A stretch of 64,000 nt of DNA, from assembly GCA_038993745.2 (NCBI GenBank), contig CP160629.1, positions 62,001-126,000 on the forward strand. The letters run 5' to 3'. The notes under the pieces were generated by a model, which saw nothing but the letters and a program-made list of their open reading frames with translations, did not search any database and was not told the origin of the DNA. Within the stretch, counting starts at the first letter, position 1; each line of letters starts with the position of its first letter. This document shows, one piece after another, positions 1-10,308 of the stretch. Origin of the DNA: Aliivibrio fischeri. GTDB taxonomy: Bacteria > Pseudomonadota > Gammaproteobacteria > Enterobacterales > Vibrionaceae. The translations under genes and the position numbers were made by a program.

Positions 1-786
1 AAAGATAATCGCACGATCTGGCCATTCTTCTTCAATAAGTGTTTGAAGTAATGCCATTTTATGATCATTTGAAGGATAGAAAAGCTCTTCCTTAATGCGA
101 TGACCTGTTTTTTGTTCTGGCTCAACAACAACGTGCTCTGGCTCTTGCATGTGTTCAAACGCAAGCTCTTGCACACGGTAAGATAATGTAGCAGAGAACA
201 GCATGTTTAAACGCTCTGTTGGCGCAGGCATACGACGGAAGATAAAGCGAATATCTTTAATAAAACCTAAATCGAACATACGATCGGCTTCATCAAGAAC
301 AACAGCTTGAATCATCTTAAAGTCGATGTGACCTTGCTTGTAAAAGTCGATAATACGACCGGTTGTACCGATCAAAATATCAACACCTTGCTCAATCACT
401 TGTTGTTGTTTTTCATAACGCTCACCACCGTAAGCCAGTGCCGCTTTTAGGCCTGTACTTGCGATAAGTGATTCAGCATCATTGAAGATTTGAATCGCTA
501 ATTCACGTGTCGGAGCCATGATAATGGCACGCGGTTGTGTGATTTTACGACCTTCAGGTGCTGGTGTCGTTAATAGGTGATTAAAAGTAGCAGTAAGGAA
601 CGCTAGCGTCTTACCTGTACCCGTTTGGGCCTGGCCTGCAATGTCTTGGCCGGCGAGCAGTACCGGCAATGCCTTAGCTTGAATTGGGGTACATTTGATG
701 AACCCTTTTGTATTCAAACCATCGATAACCTGAGGCTGTAAACCTAGGTCGGCAAAGTTTTGCTCTGTGATGTGCGTCTTTTTCAT
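1..786 (-). CDS. rhlB: ATP-dependent RNA helicase RhlB (N-terminal 262 residues, cut by window edge)
   Basis: DEAD-box RNA helicase, a component of the RNA degradosome in relatives. Reading the minus strand from the ATG at 786 gives a start [16 protein letters not shown], then the Q motif, Walker [19 protein letters not shown] ([11 protein letters not shown]) and SAT (LFSAT) in the expected order. The C-terminal third, including the second RecA lobe, lies outside the window. It is divergent from trxA with about 110 bp between the starts, the same arrangement as the rhlB/trxA/rho region of enterobacteria. Confidence 0.95.
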   Translation of the reverse strand, partial: MKKTHITEQNFADLGLQPQVIDGLNTKGFIKCTPIQAKALPVLLAGQDIAGQAQTGTGKTLAFLTATFNHLLTTPAPEGRKITQPRAIIMAPTRELAIQIFNDAESLIASTGLKAALAYGGERYEKQQQVIEQGVDILIGTTGRIIDFYKQGHIDFKMIQAVVLDEADRMFDLGFIKDIRFIFRRMPAPTERLNMLFSATLSYRVQELAFEHMQEPEHVVVEPEQKTGHRIKEELFYPSNDHKMALLQTLIEEEWPDRAIIF

Positions 787-898
787 TGCTATAGAATATC
801 AGTTAAAGCTTGCAATACGAAACGGATTCCATTCAAATAGAGAATCAATTTGCTGGTTATCATCAAATCAGCCTTTAAATTTAACGTTGGAGTTGACG

Positions 899-1225
899 AT
901 GAGCGACAAAATTTTGCAGCTTACAGATGGCGGTTTTGAAGAAAGTGTAATCAACGCTGCAGGCCCTGTACTAGTAGATTTCTGGGCAGAATGGTGTGGT
1001 CCTTGTAAAATGATTGCCCCGATTCTGGATGAGATTGCTGATGAGTACGAAGGCAAACTAACGATTGGTAAATTAAATATCGATCAAAATGCTGGTACAC
1101 CACCAAAATTTGGTATTCGTGGCATTCCAACGCTACTTCTTTTCAAAGATGGCGGCGTAGCTGCAACGAAAGTGGGTGCACTTTCAAAGACTCAACTTAA
1201 AGAGTTTCTTGATGCAAACCTATAA
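899..1225 (+). CDS. trxA: Thioredoxin 1
   Basis: Cytoplasmic dithiol-disulfide oxidoreductase of 108 residues, the usual thioredoxin length. The active site WCGPC is at residues 32-36 and the cis-proline (GIPT) at residue 77. An in-frame upstream extension exists, but the start at 899 is chosen because it gives [10 protein letters not shown] as in E. coli TrxA and is preceded by GGAG at 889-892 region. A strong hairpin terminator follows, so trxA is probably its own unit, with rho transcribed next in the same direction. Confidence 0.97.
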   Translation: MSDKILQLTDGGFEESVINAAGPVLVDFWAEWCGPCKMIAPILDEIADEYEGKLTIGKLNIDQNAGTPPKFGIRGIPTLLLFKDGGVAATKVGALSKTQLKEFLDANL

Positions 1226-1250
1226 TTTAGGATGGTATTAAGTCAGATAG

Positions 1251-1287
1251 AACCGCATATAATGAAAAATTATGTGCGGTTTTGTTT
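1251..1287 (+). terminator. Rho-independent terminator after trxA
   Basis: Stem aaccgcatata / tatgtgcggtt with a short A-rich loop, followed by a T-rich run (ttttgtttta). It begins 25 bp after the trxA stop. Confidence 0.8.
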
Positions 1288-1464
1288 TATCTGAGCTAAG
1301 CTAAGCCCATAAATAGGGTTAACCCCCTAGACTAAAAACCGAATAAGTGATAATTTATCGCGCGTAATTTATACGATTTCATTTCTTGACCGAGCTCGAA
1401 GGTCATTCATTCTTAAATCAACTAAAGATAGAATCTGATTTTGACTAAACAACTACCTACCACT

Positions 1465-2724
1465 ATGAATCTTACTGAACTTAAAAACCGATCTGTATCG
1501 GACCTTGTTGCTCTTGGCGAAACACTAGGCCTAGAAAACTTAGCTCGTCTAAGAAAACAAGACATTATTTTTTCTATTCTTAAGCAGCACGCAAAGAGTG
1601 GCGAAGATATATTCGGTGACGGTGTTCTAGAGATTCTGCAAGATGGCTTTGGTTTCCTTCGCTCGGCAGACAGTTCTTACTTGGCGGGTCCTGATGATAT
1701 TTATGTATCGCCAAGCCAAATTCGTCGTTTTAACCTGCGTACTGGTGATACCATTGCCGGAAAGATTCGCCCACCAAAAGATGGCGAACGCTACTTTGCT
1801 CTTCTTAAAGTAAACGCTGTAAACCACGACCGTCCTGATAACGCACGTAATAAAATCCTTTTTGAAAACCTTACTCCTCTACATGCTAACGATCGTTTAC
1901 GCATGGAACGTGGTAATGGTTCAACAGAAGATATTACAGCACGTGTTCTTGATTTAGCATCACCAATTGGCCGTGGCCAACGTGGTCTTATTGTTGCTCC
2001 GCCAAAAGCGGGTAAAACAATGTTGCTTCAAAACATTGCTCAAAGTATTGCGCATAACCACCCTGAGTGTGAGTTGATGGTTCTACTTATCGACGAACGT
2101 CCAGAAGAAGTAACAGAGATGCAACGCCTAGTTAAAGGTGAAGTAGTTGCATCAACGTTTGATGAGCCAGCGTCTCGTCACGTTCAAGTTGCTGAAATGG
2201 TTATCGAGAAAGCAAAACGTCTTGTTGAACATAAGAAAGACGTAGTTATCTTACTTGACTCAATCACTCGTCTAGCTCGTGCATATAACACAGTGATTCC
2301 ATCATCTGGTAAAGTTCTTACTGGTGGTGTAGATGCAAACGCACTTCACCGTCCTAAGCGCTTCTTTGGTGCTGCACGTAACGTTGAAGAAGGTGGTAGC
2401 TTAACTATCATCGCAACAGCACTTGTTGATACTGGCTCTAAAATGGATGAAGTTATCTACGAAGAGTTTAAAGGTACAGGTAACATGGAATTACATTTAA
2501 ACCGTAAGATTGCGGAAAAACGTGTATTCCCAGCTATCGACTTTAACCGTTCAGGTACTCGTCGTGAAGAGTTGTTAACTAAAGCTGATGAGCTACAGAA
2601 AATGTGGATTCTACGTAAGATTGTTCACCCAATGGGCGAAATTGATGCGATGGAATTCTTAATTGATAAGCTATCAATGACGAAAACAAATGATGAGTTC
2701 TTTGATGCGATGCGTCGTCAGTAA
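1465..2724 (+). CDS. rho: Transcription termination factor Rho
   Basis: Hexameric RNA-dependent ATPase that terminates transcription. Starting at the ATG at 1465 ([11 protein letters not shown]) it is 419 residues, exactly the E. coli length, and nearly identical through the RNA-binding domain (DGFGFLRS) and the ATPase domain (Walker [19 protein letters not shown], Walker [14 protein letters not shown]). An in-frame TTG at 1441 would add 8 residues and is not favoured. No clear Shine-Dalgarno sequence precedes either start, and the leader after the trxA terminator is about 180 nt. rho is autoregulated in relatives; nothing decisive for that is visible here. Confidence 0.97.
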   Translation: MNLTELKNRSVSDLVALGETLGLENLARLRKQDIIFSILKQHAKSGEDIFGDGVLEILQDGFGFLRSADSSYLAGPDDIYVSPSQIRRFNLRTGDTIAGKIRPPKDGERYFALLKVNAVNHDRPDNARNKILFENLTPLHANDRLRMERGNGSTEDITARVLDLASPIGRGQRGLIVAPPKAGKTMLLQNIAQSIAHNHPECELMVLLIDERPEEVTEMQRLVKGEVVASTFDEPASRHVQVAEMVIEKAKRLVEHKKDVVILLDSITRLARAYNTVIPSSGKVLTGGVDANALHRPKRFFGAARNVEEGGSLTIIATALVDTGSKMDEVIYEEFKGTGNMELHLNRKIAEKRVFPAIDFNRSGTRREELLTKADELQKMWILRKIVHPMGEIDAMEFLIDKLSMTKTNDEFFDAMRRQ

Positions 2725-2767
2725 TTGATAAAAGACTCATTTATTAGATTTATAGCTCAAAAATAAT

Positions 2768-2797
2768 GAAACGCTACCACTATGGTAGCGTTTTTTG
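2768..2797 (+). terminator. Rho-independent terminator after rho
   Basis: Perfect stem aaacgctacca / tggtagcgttt with a 3-4 base loop, followed by TTTTTT. Confidence 0.85.
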
Positions 2798-2883
2798 TTG
2801 ATTAAATGTTAATTTGATCGCATTATCATTTGTACTAAGTTTGAACTCAGTATTGTACTTGGGTTCATTTCAGGGAGTAACTT

Positions 2884-3879
2884 ATGCGACAAGGACTGTT
2901 AGCATCTATCTTCCTTTTTACTAGTTTGCTGTTTGGGCAAGTATTAGCCTCTGAGATTCAACCAAACTTTAAGAATAGTTTATTGAATGATCAGCAACTC
3001 AAGAAGAAGGTGGAAAAACTGCATCAATATCTTATTGATGATGACACCACAACATTAAACTTTTCTCTTAATCGTCTTTCTATGCCACAGCAAGAAGCGG
3101 TACGCTTTATGTTGCTTCAATACATTGAAAAAGAAAGATTAATCTTATCTCCAACAGCCAGTATTTGGTTAAAAGAACAGTTAACGCTGCATCCAACTTA
3201 TACCATTAAAGAACAAGGTGATGGTTATGTAGTGACAAAGTTAGCGTTTGATTATTCAAGTATTGCTGCTCGTGTATTAAATCAGATGAAGAAAGAACAA
3301 CAAGTATTGGACTTCATTCTTGCTGCTGAAGAAAAGCGCCTTATATTATCTGAATGGTTAACGGGTGAACCTCATCAAGTACGTGTACGTCAATCTATTG
3401 TGTTAGCTGAATTAGATAGCCTTACGCCAGAAGCGTTAGACTATCTTGTTAATCAAATTACGGACGACACATTATCGGTGTGGTTGCCAACCACTGAAGT
3501 GATGGTTCGTTTAGCTCAAGTATCTAAAAATCCTAAAATATATAAGATGTTATGGCGTATGCGAACCGATCAATACAGTATCAATGAGCTTAATCGTTTA
3601 GCGAGATTAGCACCTGATCCATTTGCGACAGAGCAACTAATGGCTGCAACTAAAAATCCATCACTGAAGCAGAGTGCTTTTGCTTCACTTGCTCAACTTC
3701 ATCCGCTGCCGCAAGAGGTTCAGCATTTTTTGTTAGCGAAACTTGATCATATTCAGGATGGTGGTGCCGTCGCAATGCACTTAGCGAATTATGGACATGC
3801 TTCTTGGTTAGAAAGTTTGGTAGGTAATAGCAGTAATGTTCGTAGTCAGCACGTAAAGTTTGCTTTATCTCAGAATTAG
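2884..3879 (+). CDS. Exported helical protein of unknown function
   Basis: 331 residues. The N-terminus is a typical Sec signal peptide (MRQG, hydrophobic LLASIFLFTSLLFG, cleavage after VLA-S near residue 23), so it is probably periplasmic. The rest is rich in Leu, Ala and Gln, with successive amphipathic helices (for example QEAVRFMLLQYI, ATEQLMAATKNPSLKQSAFASLAQLHP) that resemble HEAT/ARM-type repeats; this is inference from the pattern, not a recognised family hit. No enzyme motif or lipobox is seen. The start is supported by GGGAG at 2873-2877. It stands alone between the rho terminator and the ubiD promoter. Confidence 0.8.
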   Translation: MRQGLLASIFLFTSLLFGQVLASEIQPNFKNSLLNDQQLKKKVEKLHQYLIDDDTTTLNFSLNRLSMPQQEAVRFMLLQYIEKERLILSPTASIWLKEQLTLHPTYTIKEQGDGYVVTKLAFDYSSIAARVLNQMKKEQQVLDFILAAEEKRLILSEWLTGEPHQVRVRQSIVLAELDSLTPEALDYLVNQITDDTLSVWLPTTEVMVRLAQVSKNPKIYKMLWRMRTDQYSINELNRLARLAPDPFATEQLMAATKNPSLKQSAFASLAQLHPLPQEVQHFLLAKLDHIQDGGAVAMHLANYGHASWLESLVGNSSNVRSQHVKFALSQN

Positions 3880-3959
3880 TAGGGGTTAGTCCTCTGAATA
3901 TAGGTTAATTTCTGCCTGGAAAAATGTGTTTTGGTTCTAGGTTATGACTTTTAAGTAGG

Positions 3960-3988
3960 TTGGGCATATTCATTTGTTTGGGTATAAT
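3960..3988 (+). promoter_or_regulatory. Sigma-70 promoter for ubiD
   Basis: TTGGGC at 3960-3965 and a perfect TATAAT at 3983-3988 with 17-bp spacing. Transcription would begin near 3995, giving a leader of about 23 nt before the ubiD ATG. Confidence 0.7.
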
Positions 3989-4017
3989 CTATTCAAACTC
4001 ATTAGATGTAGATAGCG

Positions 4018-5862
4018 ATGCAATATAAGGATTTACGTGATTTTATCGGCCATTTGGAAGATATTGGTCAGCTAAAACGCATTTCACACCCCATTGACCC
4101 TCATTATGAAATGACAGAGATCAGCGATCGTACTTTACGTGCGGGTGGTCCTGCTTTGCTATTTGAAAATCCAATTGGCTATGATATTCCGGTTTTAACT
4201 AACTTATTTGGTACGCCAGAGCGTGTCGCTATCGGCATGGGCCGCAAAGACGTTTTGGAACTGCGTGAAGTTGGTAAATTACTTGCGTACTTAAAAGAGC
4301 CTGAGCCACCAAAAGGCTTTAAAGATGCATTAGATAAATTGCCAGTTTTTAAGCAAGTTTTGAACATGCCAACGAAGAACATTCGTAAAGCGGCATGCCA
4401 ACAGATTGTTTGGCAGGGCGATGATGTTGATCTTGATAAAGTTCCTGTGATGAGCTGTTGGGCTGATGATGTGGCTCCGTTATTAACGTGGGGGTTAACG
4501 ATCACCAAAGGCCCACATAAAAAACGCCAAAACTTAGGTATTTACCGTCAGCAGAAGCTGAGTAAAAACAAAGTGATTATGCGTTGGCTTGCTCACCGTG
4601 GTGGTGCGTTAGATTTGCGTGACTGGATGGAAACTCATCCAGGAGAACCTTTCCCTGTCTCTGTAGCATTTGGTGCCGATCCTGCAACGATTTTAGGTGC
4701 AGTAACGCCAGTACCTGACACCTTATCGGAATATGCGTTTGCAGGCCTTCTACGAGGCAGCAGAACCGAAATAACCAAATCCATTAGTAATGACTTGGAA
4801 GTACCAGCAAGTGCTGAGATTGTCCTTGAGGGCTATATTGACCCAACAGAATTTGCCGATGAAGGCCCTTATGGGGATCATACCGGTTACTACAATGAAG
4901 TTGAAAAGCACCATGTGTTCACGGTTACGCACATTACTATGCGTAAAGAGCCGATTTATCACAGTACGTATACGGGCCGTCCACCTGATGAACCCGCGGT
5001 ATTAGGTGTGGCATTAAATGAAGTATTTGTGCCGATCTTACAAAAGCAGTTTCCTGAAATCATTGATTTTTATCTTCCACCAGAAGGTTGTTCATACCGC
5101 ATGGCGGTAGTGACAATGAAGAAACAATACCCAGGACATGCTAAGCGTGTGATGATGGGAGTATGGTCGTTCTTACGTCAGTTTATGTATACCAAGTTTG
5201 TATTGGTCTGCGATGAAGAGGTGAATGCTCGAGATTGGTCACAAGTAACGGCGGCAATGTCTCAGCATATGGATCCGGCTCGTGACAGTTTGATGATAGG
5301 AAATACGCCGATAGATTCATTAGATTTTGCTTCACCTGTGGTGGGATTAGGCTCAAAAATGGGCTTAGATATCACGAAAAAATGGGAGGCAGAATTAGCG
5401 TTATCACCAAATGTGGAATGTTCATTAACAAGCAGTGAGCAGATTGAAGGGTGTATCGCTGAAATAACCAAAACGTGTCCTGAGATTATTGAAATTCATT
5501 TGCAGAATGACAATGCCAATATGGTGGTTGTATCCATCAATAAACAGGCAGCAGGTAATGCTAAGAAAATCATGGATGCCATTTGGGCTCAATTTGAAGA
5601 GAACAAATTTGTGATTGTGTGTGACGATGATGTCAATGTGAGTGATTGGAATGACATCATTTGGGCGGTAACAACACGAATGGATCCGGCGAGAGATACT
5701 TTATTCTTACAAAGCGAAGGTGAAACCTCAAAAATGGGGTTAGATGCCACCAATAAATGGGAAGGTGAATGTCTTCGTGAGTGGGGAACACCAATCAAGA
5801 AAGATCCTGAAGTGGTCGCTAAAATTGACTCTATTTGGGATGAATTAGGTATTTTCAAATAA
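4018..5862 (+). CDS. ubiD: 3-octaprenyl-4-hydroxybenzoate decarboxylase UbiD with duplicated C-terminal segment
   Basis: prFMN-dependent decarboxylase of ubiquinone synthesis; UbiX supplies the cofactor. The N-terminal two thirds match E. coli UbiD closely ([23 protein letters not shown]-like region, [23 protein letters not shown]). At 614 residues it is about 117 longer than the E. coli enzyme (497). The extra length is an internal repeat. Residues about 345-456 contain [21 protein letters not shown] and [12 protein letters not shown]; residues about 487-581 repeat this as [21 protein letters not shown] and [11 protein letters not shown]. The final segment ([26 protein letters not shown]) matches the normal UbiD end. 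I believe long UbiD proteins are found in other vibrios, but could not check. Confidence 0.93.
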   Translation: MQYKDLRDFIGHLEDIGQLKRISHPIDPHYEMTEISDRTLRAGGPALLFENPIGYDIPVLTNLFGTPERVAIGMGRKDVLELREVGKLLAYLKEPEPPKGFKDALDKLPVFKQVLNMPTKNIRKAACQQIVWQGDDVDLDKVPVMSCWADDVAPLLTWGLTITKGPHKKRQNLGIYRQQKLSKNKVIMRWLAHRGGALDLRDWMETHPGEPFPVSVAFGADPATILGAVTPVPDTLSEYAFAGLLRGSRTEITKSISNDLEVPASAEIVLEGYIDPTEFADEGPYGDHTGYYNEVEKHHVFTVTHITMRKEPIYHSTYTGRPPDEPAVLGVALNEVFVPILQKQFPEIIDFYLPPEGCSYRMAVVTMKKQYPGHAKRVMMGVWSFLRQFMYTKFVLVCDEEVNARDWSQVTAAMSQHMDPARDSLMIGNTPIDSLDFASPVVGLGSKMGLDITKKWEAELALSPNVECSLTSSEQIEGCIAEITKTCPEIIEIHLQNDNANMVVVSINKQAAGNAKKIMDAIWAQFEENKFVIVCDDDVNVSDWNDIIWAVTTRMDPARDTLFLQSEGETSKMGLDATNKWEGECLREWGTPIKKDPEVVAKIDSIWDELGIFK

Positions 5863-6024
5863 GAATTGGTTTACTACCTATTTTAGTGAAGTGTAATGTC
5901 TTGTAGCAAAACAGCTGTTGCTATCGATAAGCTATCAACATCAATTAAATCCATTCTGCTTTTGCGGAAAGACATTTCATTTCACTGAATAAAGTGAAGT
6001 ATTAAAATCAATAAATTAAGTGTA

Positions 6025-6288
6025 ATGAAAAAAATAACGCTACTACCACAGCAAAAAGAATTTAGCATCGAAGAAGGACAAACTATTCTTGATGCGGCAC
6101 TCGAGGCGGGAATTAATTATCCAAACCGATGCCAAGTCGGCGCATGTGCTATGTGCTTATGCAAAAAATTAGAGGGTGAAATCGAATACGATCTAGAGCC
6201 TCTTCTTACCGATAAAGAACAACAAGAAGGGTGGGTATTTGCGTGTCAGGCAACAGCAAAAAGTGATTTAGTGCTGTTGTTAGAATAA
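6025..6288 (+). CDS. Small plant-type [2Fe-2S] ferredoxin
   Basis: 87-residue ferredoxin fold. Cluster ligands C36, C41, C44 and C74 follow the C-x4-C-x2-C-x29-C spacing of plant-type ferredoxins (NRCQVGACAMC ... FACQA); C46 is extra. It lies 97 bp ahead of fre on the same strand, so the reductase may reduce it or act on a shared pathway. The neighbouring ubiD raises the alternative that it supports ubiquinone synthesis. Partner assignment is inference. Confidence 0.9.
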   Translation: MKKITLLPQQKEFSIEEGQTILDAALEAGINYPNRCQVGACAMCLCKKLEGEIEYDLEPLLTDKEQQEGWVFACQATAKSDLVLLLE

Positions 6289-6385
6289 ATCCTCCCCGTA
6301 TAATTAGAGTTTAATGCTCAATACACATAATAATGACAGCGTACAAATGCCATATTAAAAAGGCATCAGCTGAAAAAGGAAAGTC

Positions 6386-7096
6386 ATGCCAATCAATTGC
6401 AAAGTAAAGTCTATCGAGCCATTGGCTTGTAATACTTTTCGAATTTTACTTCACCCAGAACAGCCTGTTGCTTTTAAAGCAGGCCAATACCTAACGGTTG
6501 TTATGGGTGAAAAAGATAAACGCCCATTCTCAATCGCAAGTAGTCCTTGTCGCCACGAGGGTGAAATTGAGTTACATATTGGTGCCGCAGAGCACAATGC
6601 TTATGCTGGAGAAGTGGTTGAATCAATGAAATCGGCACTAGAAACTGGTGGTGATATTTTAATTGATGCGCCTCATGGTGAAGCATGGATCCGTGAAGAC
6701 AGCGAGCGTTCAATGTTATTGATTGCTGGTGGTACAGGTTTTAGTTATGTACGTTCAATTCTTGATCACTGCATTAGCCAAAAGATTCAAAAACCAATTT
6801 ACCTATACTGGGGTGGTCGTGATGAATGCCAACTGTATGCAAAAGCAGAATTAGAGACCATTGCTCAAGCGCATAGCCATATTACGTTTGTGCCAGTGGT
6901 TGAGAAAAGTGAAGGCTGGACAGGTAAAACGGGTAATGTGTTAGAAGCGGTAAAAGCTGATTTTAACTCACTAGCAGATATGGATATTTATATCGCAGGT
7001 CGCTTTGAAATGGCTGGTGCAGCACGTGAGCAATTCACCACAGAAAAACAAGCGAAGAAAGAACAACTGTTTGGTGATGCATTCGCATTTATTTAG
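6386..7096 (+). CDS. fre: NAD(P)H-flavin reductase Fre
   Basis: 236-residue cytosolic reductase that transfers hydride from NAD(P)H to free flavins; in luminous vibrios Fre can supply FMNH2 to luciferase, and it is a relative of LuxG. An FNR-type flavin-binding barrel (RPFSIASSP) is followed by an NAD domain ([32 protein letters not shown]). The start is preceded by AAAGGAAAG. The gene sits downstream of the ferredoxin gene and converges on hemY through a shared terminator. Confidence 0.94.
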   Translation: MPINCKVKSIEPLACNTFRILLHPEQPVAFKAGQYLTVVMGEKDKRPFSIASSPCRHEGEIELHIGAAEHNAYAGEVVESMKSALETGGDILIDAPHGEAWIREDSERSMLLIAGGTGFSYVRSILDHCISQKIQKPIYLYWGGRDECQLYAKAELETIAQAHSHITFVPVVEKSEGWTGKTGNVLEAVKADFNSLADMDIYIAGRFEMAGAAREQFTTEKQAKKEQLFGDAFAFI

Positions 7097-7120
7097 TCGA
7101 GCTTTCTAACAAATATCAAT

Positions 7121-7154
7121 AAAAATGCCACTCAATAATGAGTGGCATTTTTTA
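7121..7154. terminator. Bidirectional terminator between fre and hemY
   Basis: Stem aaaaatgccactca / tgagtggcattttt with loop ataa. A and T runs on the two sides allow termination from either strand; it lies between convergent fre (+) and hemY (-). Confidence 0.85.
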
Positions 7155-7173
7155 TGGATGTTATAAAAACGAA

Positions 7174-8358
7174 TTAGCCTTTATCATCAACCATAGTCAG
7201 TGCTTTACGAGAAAGATCTGCTGCCGCTTGTTTGCGGTTTTGCTTATCTAATACTCGTGCAAGATAGGCGTAATCAGACATATCTTCACGAATCGCTAAT
7301 GCAGCCTCAAAATGTTCACGTGCAGGCTGCCATTTTTGTGTTCGCATATAAAGCTGTGCCAATGTGCTTTGAATTACTGGGTTACGAACATCGTAATCTG
7401 CCATGCTTTCAAGCAACACGGTTACTGGATGATAATCAGCAAGATTTAGTGTAGGCAGTAGCGCAACGAGACGATCATCCGCTCGTTTCTTTAAGTTATC
7501 TCGTAAGATAATGTACGCTTCTGAATCTGCTTTGCGTGCTTGTAATTGTTGGATAAGACAAATCAGAATTGGAACATGTTTTTTAAGTTTCTTTGGTAAG
7601 GCATCCCAATGTTCTAGTAAACCAGCGGTACCTTTATTGGTCGCAATTACGGCCATTAATCCACATTCTGCTTTTTCTTCTAACTCTAAGGCTTGTTGGT
7701 CCGTAATTAGGTTAGCTTTACTTAATGGATGAATGATATTTTTTAGAGCCTGCCATTCATTTAATGCAAGGTAACACTCTTTTAGTAGTTCTAATAAAAC
7801 CGGATTACGAGGGTAATCAACCTTAACAAACTGTAAGGTCGCTAATGCCAGTTCATACTGTTTTTGGCGCATTTGCAGTTTAGCGCTGGTTAATGCAACC
7901 GCTAATGTGCTGTCATCTTGTTCTGATGCTAGCTGTAGGTATTTATCTCTCAGATCAATTTGCTGACGGCCTTGAGCAGCTTCTGCAGCAGCTAAATAAT
8001 TTAATAGTGGGAAATCATTATGACGCCCACCTTTAGTAATTAGACGCTCAGCTTCTTTCCATTCACCTTCGTGCAGTTTAATCATACCTTTAAAGGTGTT
8101 GTAACGAGCTTTACGCAAATGACGAGCACTAAACCAACCACGAGTATAATTACTCACAGATAGAATACGCTTCACGATCATTTCAAGTAAGAACAAGCCA
8201 GCAATCAAAGCACCAATAAAGAGCACTAAGGTCGTTAAGCTCATCTCTATGGTCGTATTAGCAACGGATATCAATACATAGCCTTGTTGATCAGCAAAGG
8301 TCGTTCCCACGATTAATCCACCGACTAAGACAATCGCCAGAAGAAGTAATCGGATCAT
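7174..8358 (-). CDS. hemY: HemY, TPR-containing haem-biosynthesis membrane protein
   Basis: 394 residues. Two N-terminal membrane helices (LLLLAIVLVGGLIVGTTF and LTTLVLFIGALIAGLFLLE) are followed by a long cytoplasmic helical region with TPR-like repeats, the gammaproteobacterial HemY (HemY_N) layout. It is thought to bridge haem-pathway enzymes; it is not the protoporphyrinogen oxidase that carries the same name in Bacillus. It is the last gene of hemCDXY, and its ATG overlaps the hemX stop by 4 bp (ATGA), implying translational coupling. Confidence 0.92.
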   Translation of the reverse strand: MIRLLLLAIVLVGGLIVGTTFADQQGYVLISVANTTIEMSLTTLVLFIGALIAGLFLLEMIVKRILSVSNYTRGWFSARHLRKARYNTFKGMIKLHEGEWKEAERLITKGGRHNDFPLLNYLAAAEAAQGRQQIDLRDKYLQLASEQDDSTLAVALTSAKLQMRQKQYELALATLQFVKVDYPRNPVLLELLKECYLALNEWQALKNIIHPLSKANLITDQQALELEEKAECGLMAVIATNKGTAGLLEHWDALPKKLKKHVPILICLIQQLQARKADSEAYIILRDNLKKRADDRLVALLPTLNLADYHPVTVLLESMADYDVRNPVIQSTLAQLYMRTQKWQPAREHFEAALAIREDMSDYAYLARVLDKQNRKQAAADLSRKALTMVDDKG

Positions 8359-9548
8359 GATTTACCTCCTTCAGTTGCTTCAGTCTGTTTTACTGTTGCT
8401 TTTGGGGTGTCACCAATCGCTTGAACATTACGGCGAAGTCGCTCTGAAATGAAGTCCGACAATAGCGCTTGAGTCTTCATTTTCTTTGGATAACGAACGT
8501 CTACTTTGTATTTTGCTAAAGAGTCTAGCTGAGCCATAAAGCTTTTCACTGCAGGATCATCTTGTTGGAAGTACTGAGAAGACCACAGTTTTGCGCTTTC
8601 TAGTGATGTTGCATAAACCTCACTTTGCTCACGATAAAGTGCTTTAGATGCCAGTAGCAATTTGCCTTTAATGTTCTCTTTTAAGTAAAAATGCTGCTCA
8701 GGGCTAAGTAGTGGAATAACGTTACCTTCACGAACTCGATATGTAATGAAGTGGCCAGCAAAATCATTAAGAGATTGTTTTAGGTTTGATTGCCAATCAT
8801 TAATGTTGGTTGAAACGTGTTTTTCTTCGACAGCATCAGCTTCTGGAAGAACGGCGCTTGCCAATGGCAGTTTATTAATTTGTTGTTCTAGACTATTTAA
8901 TTTTAATACTAAGCCATCACGGTCAATTAATGGGATCGCTTTTAATGTCGCAATGTCATCAGCCATTGCGCGACGTAGCGGTGTAAGGCTTGGATCGTTT
9001 AATGCAGAAATTCGTTGGTCTGCGTTTTCCATTAAACGCGTTGCACTGACCACATCATGTTCCAACCATAATTTACGACCAGCCATTTTTACTAAGTAAT
9101 CCGCTTCTGCAAGTAACCAGTCATTTGGACGACGACCTTTGATATCAGCAATCGCCAATTGAAGGCTAGCAATGCTCTTATCTTGTTGCTGCATTAGAAC
9201 CGTCGCCTTACGTACAATCTCATCTGCTTTATCGGTAATGCGCTGCTCTGCTGCAACCAGTTTTGCATCAAGCGTGGTATCTGCTGTTTTTAATTTTTGC
9301 TCAAGTTGAGCGATTTGGATTTGTTGTTGGGTAACTTGTTGTTGCGATGCTAAGAAGGCACCGCCACTGAATAAAATAGAGATAATAATGGCAACAGTCC
9401 CTAAGCGACGGCCTTTTTTATCGACAATATTTTCTGTGTTAGAAGCAGAGTGAGTGGTGGTTTTCTCTGGCTCTTTTTTTATATCAGGGGCTGTAGTCAC
9501 AACCGGCTTATCTTCGGTTGGCTGTGTTGTATTATTATTTTTTGTCAT
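8355..9548 (-). CDS. hemX: HemX, membrane-anchored uroporphyrinogen-locus protein
   Basis: 397 residues. A hydrophilic N-terminus rich in Thr, Lys and Pro precedes one membrane helix (LGTVAIIISILFSGGAFLA), then a coiled-coil rich in Gln (QQQVTQQQIQIAQLEQKL) and a conserved domain (DWLLAEADYLVKMAGRKLWLE). This is the HemX family of enterobacteria and vibrios; its biochemical role is unsettled even though it was once called a uroporphyrinogen methyltransferase. It overlaps both neighbours by 4 bp (ATGA). Confidence 0.93.
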   Translation of the reverse strand: MTKNNNTTQPTEDKPVVTTAPDIKKEPEKTTTHSASNTENIVDKKGRRLGTVAIIISILFSGGAFLASQQQVTQQQIQIAQLEQKLKTADTTLDAKLVAAEQRITDKADEIVRKATVLMQQQDKSIASLQLAIADIKGRRPNDWLLAEADYLVKMAGRKLWLEHDVVSATRLMENADQRISALNDPSLTPLRRAMADDIATLKAIPLIDRDGLVLKLNSLEQQINKLPLASAVLPEADAVEEKHVSTNINDWQSNLKQSLNDFAGHFITYRVREGNVIPLLSPEQHFYLKENIKGKLLLASKALYREQSEVYATSLESAKLWSSQYFQQDDPAVKSFMAQLDSLAKYKVDVRYPKKMKTQALLSDFISERLRRNVQAIGDTPKATVKQTEATEGGKS

Positions 9549-10306
9549 TTGAAAATCCCATCATAATGATGCTCACTGATATAGTGCAGCAAGTCGGAAT
9601 TAGAGGCTCCGCCAACCGTTTCAATATGTTGATAACCAAGTTCTTTTGCAAACTGGTTAATGCGCTCACTTGGTACCAATAATCTAAGCTTCAGTACCCA
9701 CTTTAAATCTGTACTTGCAAATTGAGAGGTGAAAAAAGAGAGTTGTTCACCACTGGTCACAATCAATGTGTTTATGTTCTTTTCTTGCCACTCTCGAGTT
9801 TTGATGGATGCATCAAATGCGATGGCTTGACGTTGGTAAGCCTCACAATATGTTACGTCCACATTGAGATCGTTCAGAACTTGATAAATCAGATCTCGTC
9901 CGCCATTTCCTCGAAGAATAATGGCTTTTTTCCCTGTCGCGTTTTGTAAGACAGGAAGGGCTAATAAATGTTCACTGTCGCTATGGGTTGGGTAGTGTAC
10001 TGGATCTGAAATATACTTTTTGAGGTGTTGAGCGCTCTTTTGACCGACCGCAATATAATTAACCCCCTGTTTCCACTCTAATTGTAGCTGTTTTAAATAA
10101 TTTTGCGTGTGTTCAACAGCGTGCTGACTAACAGCGATAATAAAATCACCATCATTAAGTGAAGAAAATAGTCTAGGGAGTTGAGACAGTTCATTGCCGG
10201 GGTGAATGGTGATAAGAGGGTGAGAAATAGCTGGATGCCCTGATTGATTCAAGGCATCACATAAAGCTTGGCTCTCTTGCTCAGGGCGAGTCACCAAAAT
10301 CGTCAT
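9545..10306 (-). CDS. hemD: Uroporphyrinogen-III synthase
   Basis: 253 residues. It closes hydroxymethylbilane into uroporphyrinogen III with D-ring inversion. The start MTILVTRPEQESQALCDAL, FIAVSQHAV-like segment (FIIAVSQHAVEH) and LILRGNGGRDLI-like segment (AIILRGNGGRDL) fit this weakly conserved family. Position between hemC and hemX makes the call firm. Only 2 bp separate it from the hemC stop. Confidence 0.94.
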   Translation of the reverse strand: MTILVTRPEQESQALCDALNQSGHPAISHPLITIHPGNELSQLPRLFSSLNDGDFIIAVSQHAVEHTQNYLKQLQLEWKQGVNYIAVGQKSAQHLKKYISDPVHYPTHSDSEHLLALPVLQNATGKKAIILRGNGGRDLIYQVLNDLNVDVTYCEAYQRQAIAFDASIKTREWQEKNINTLIVTSGEQLSFFTSQFASTDLKWVLKLRLLVPSERINQFAKELGYQHIETVGGASNSDLLHYISEHHYDGIFK

Positions 10307-10308
10307 AG

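Noticed and set aside
1441..1464. TTG start for rho, 8 residues upstream
   Set aside because: E. coli Rho length and start align exactly with ATG at 1465; no ribosome site favours the TTG.
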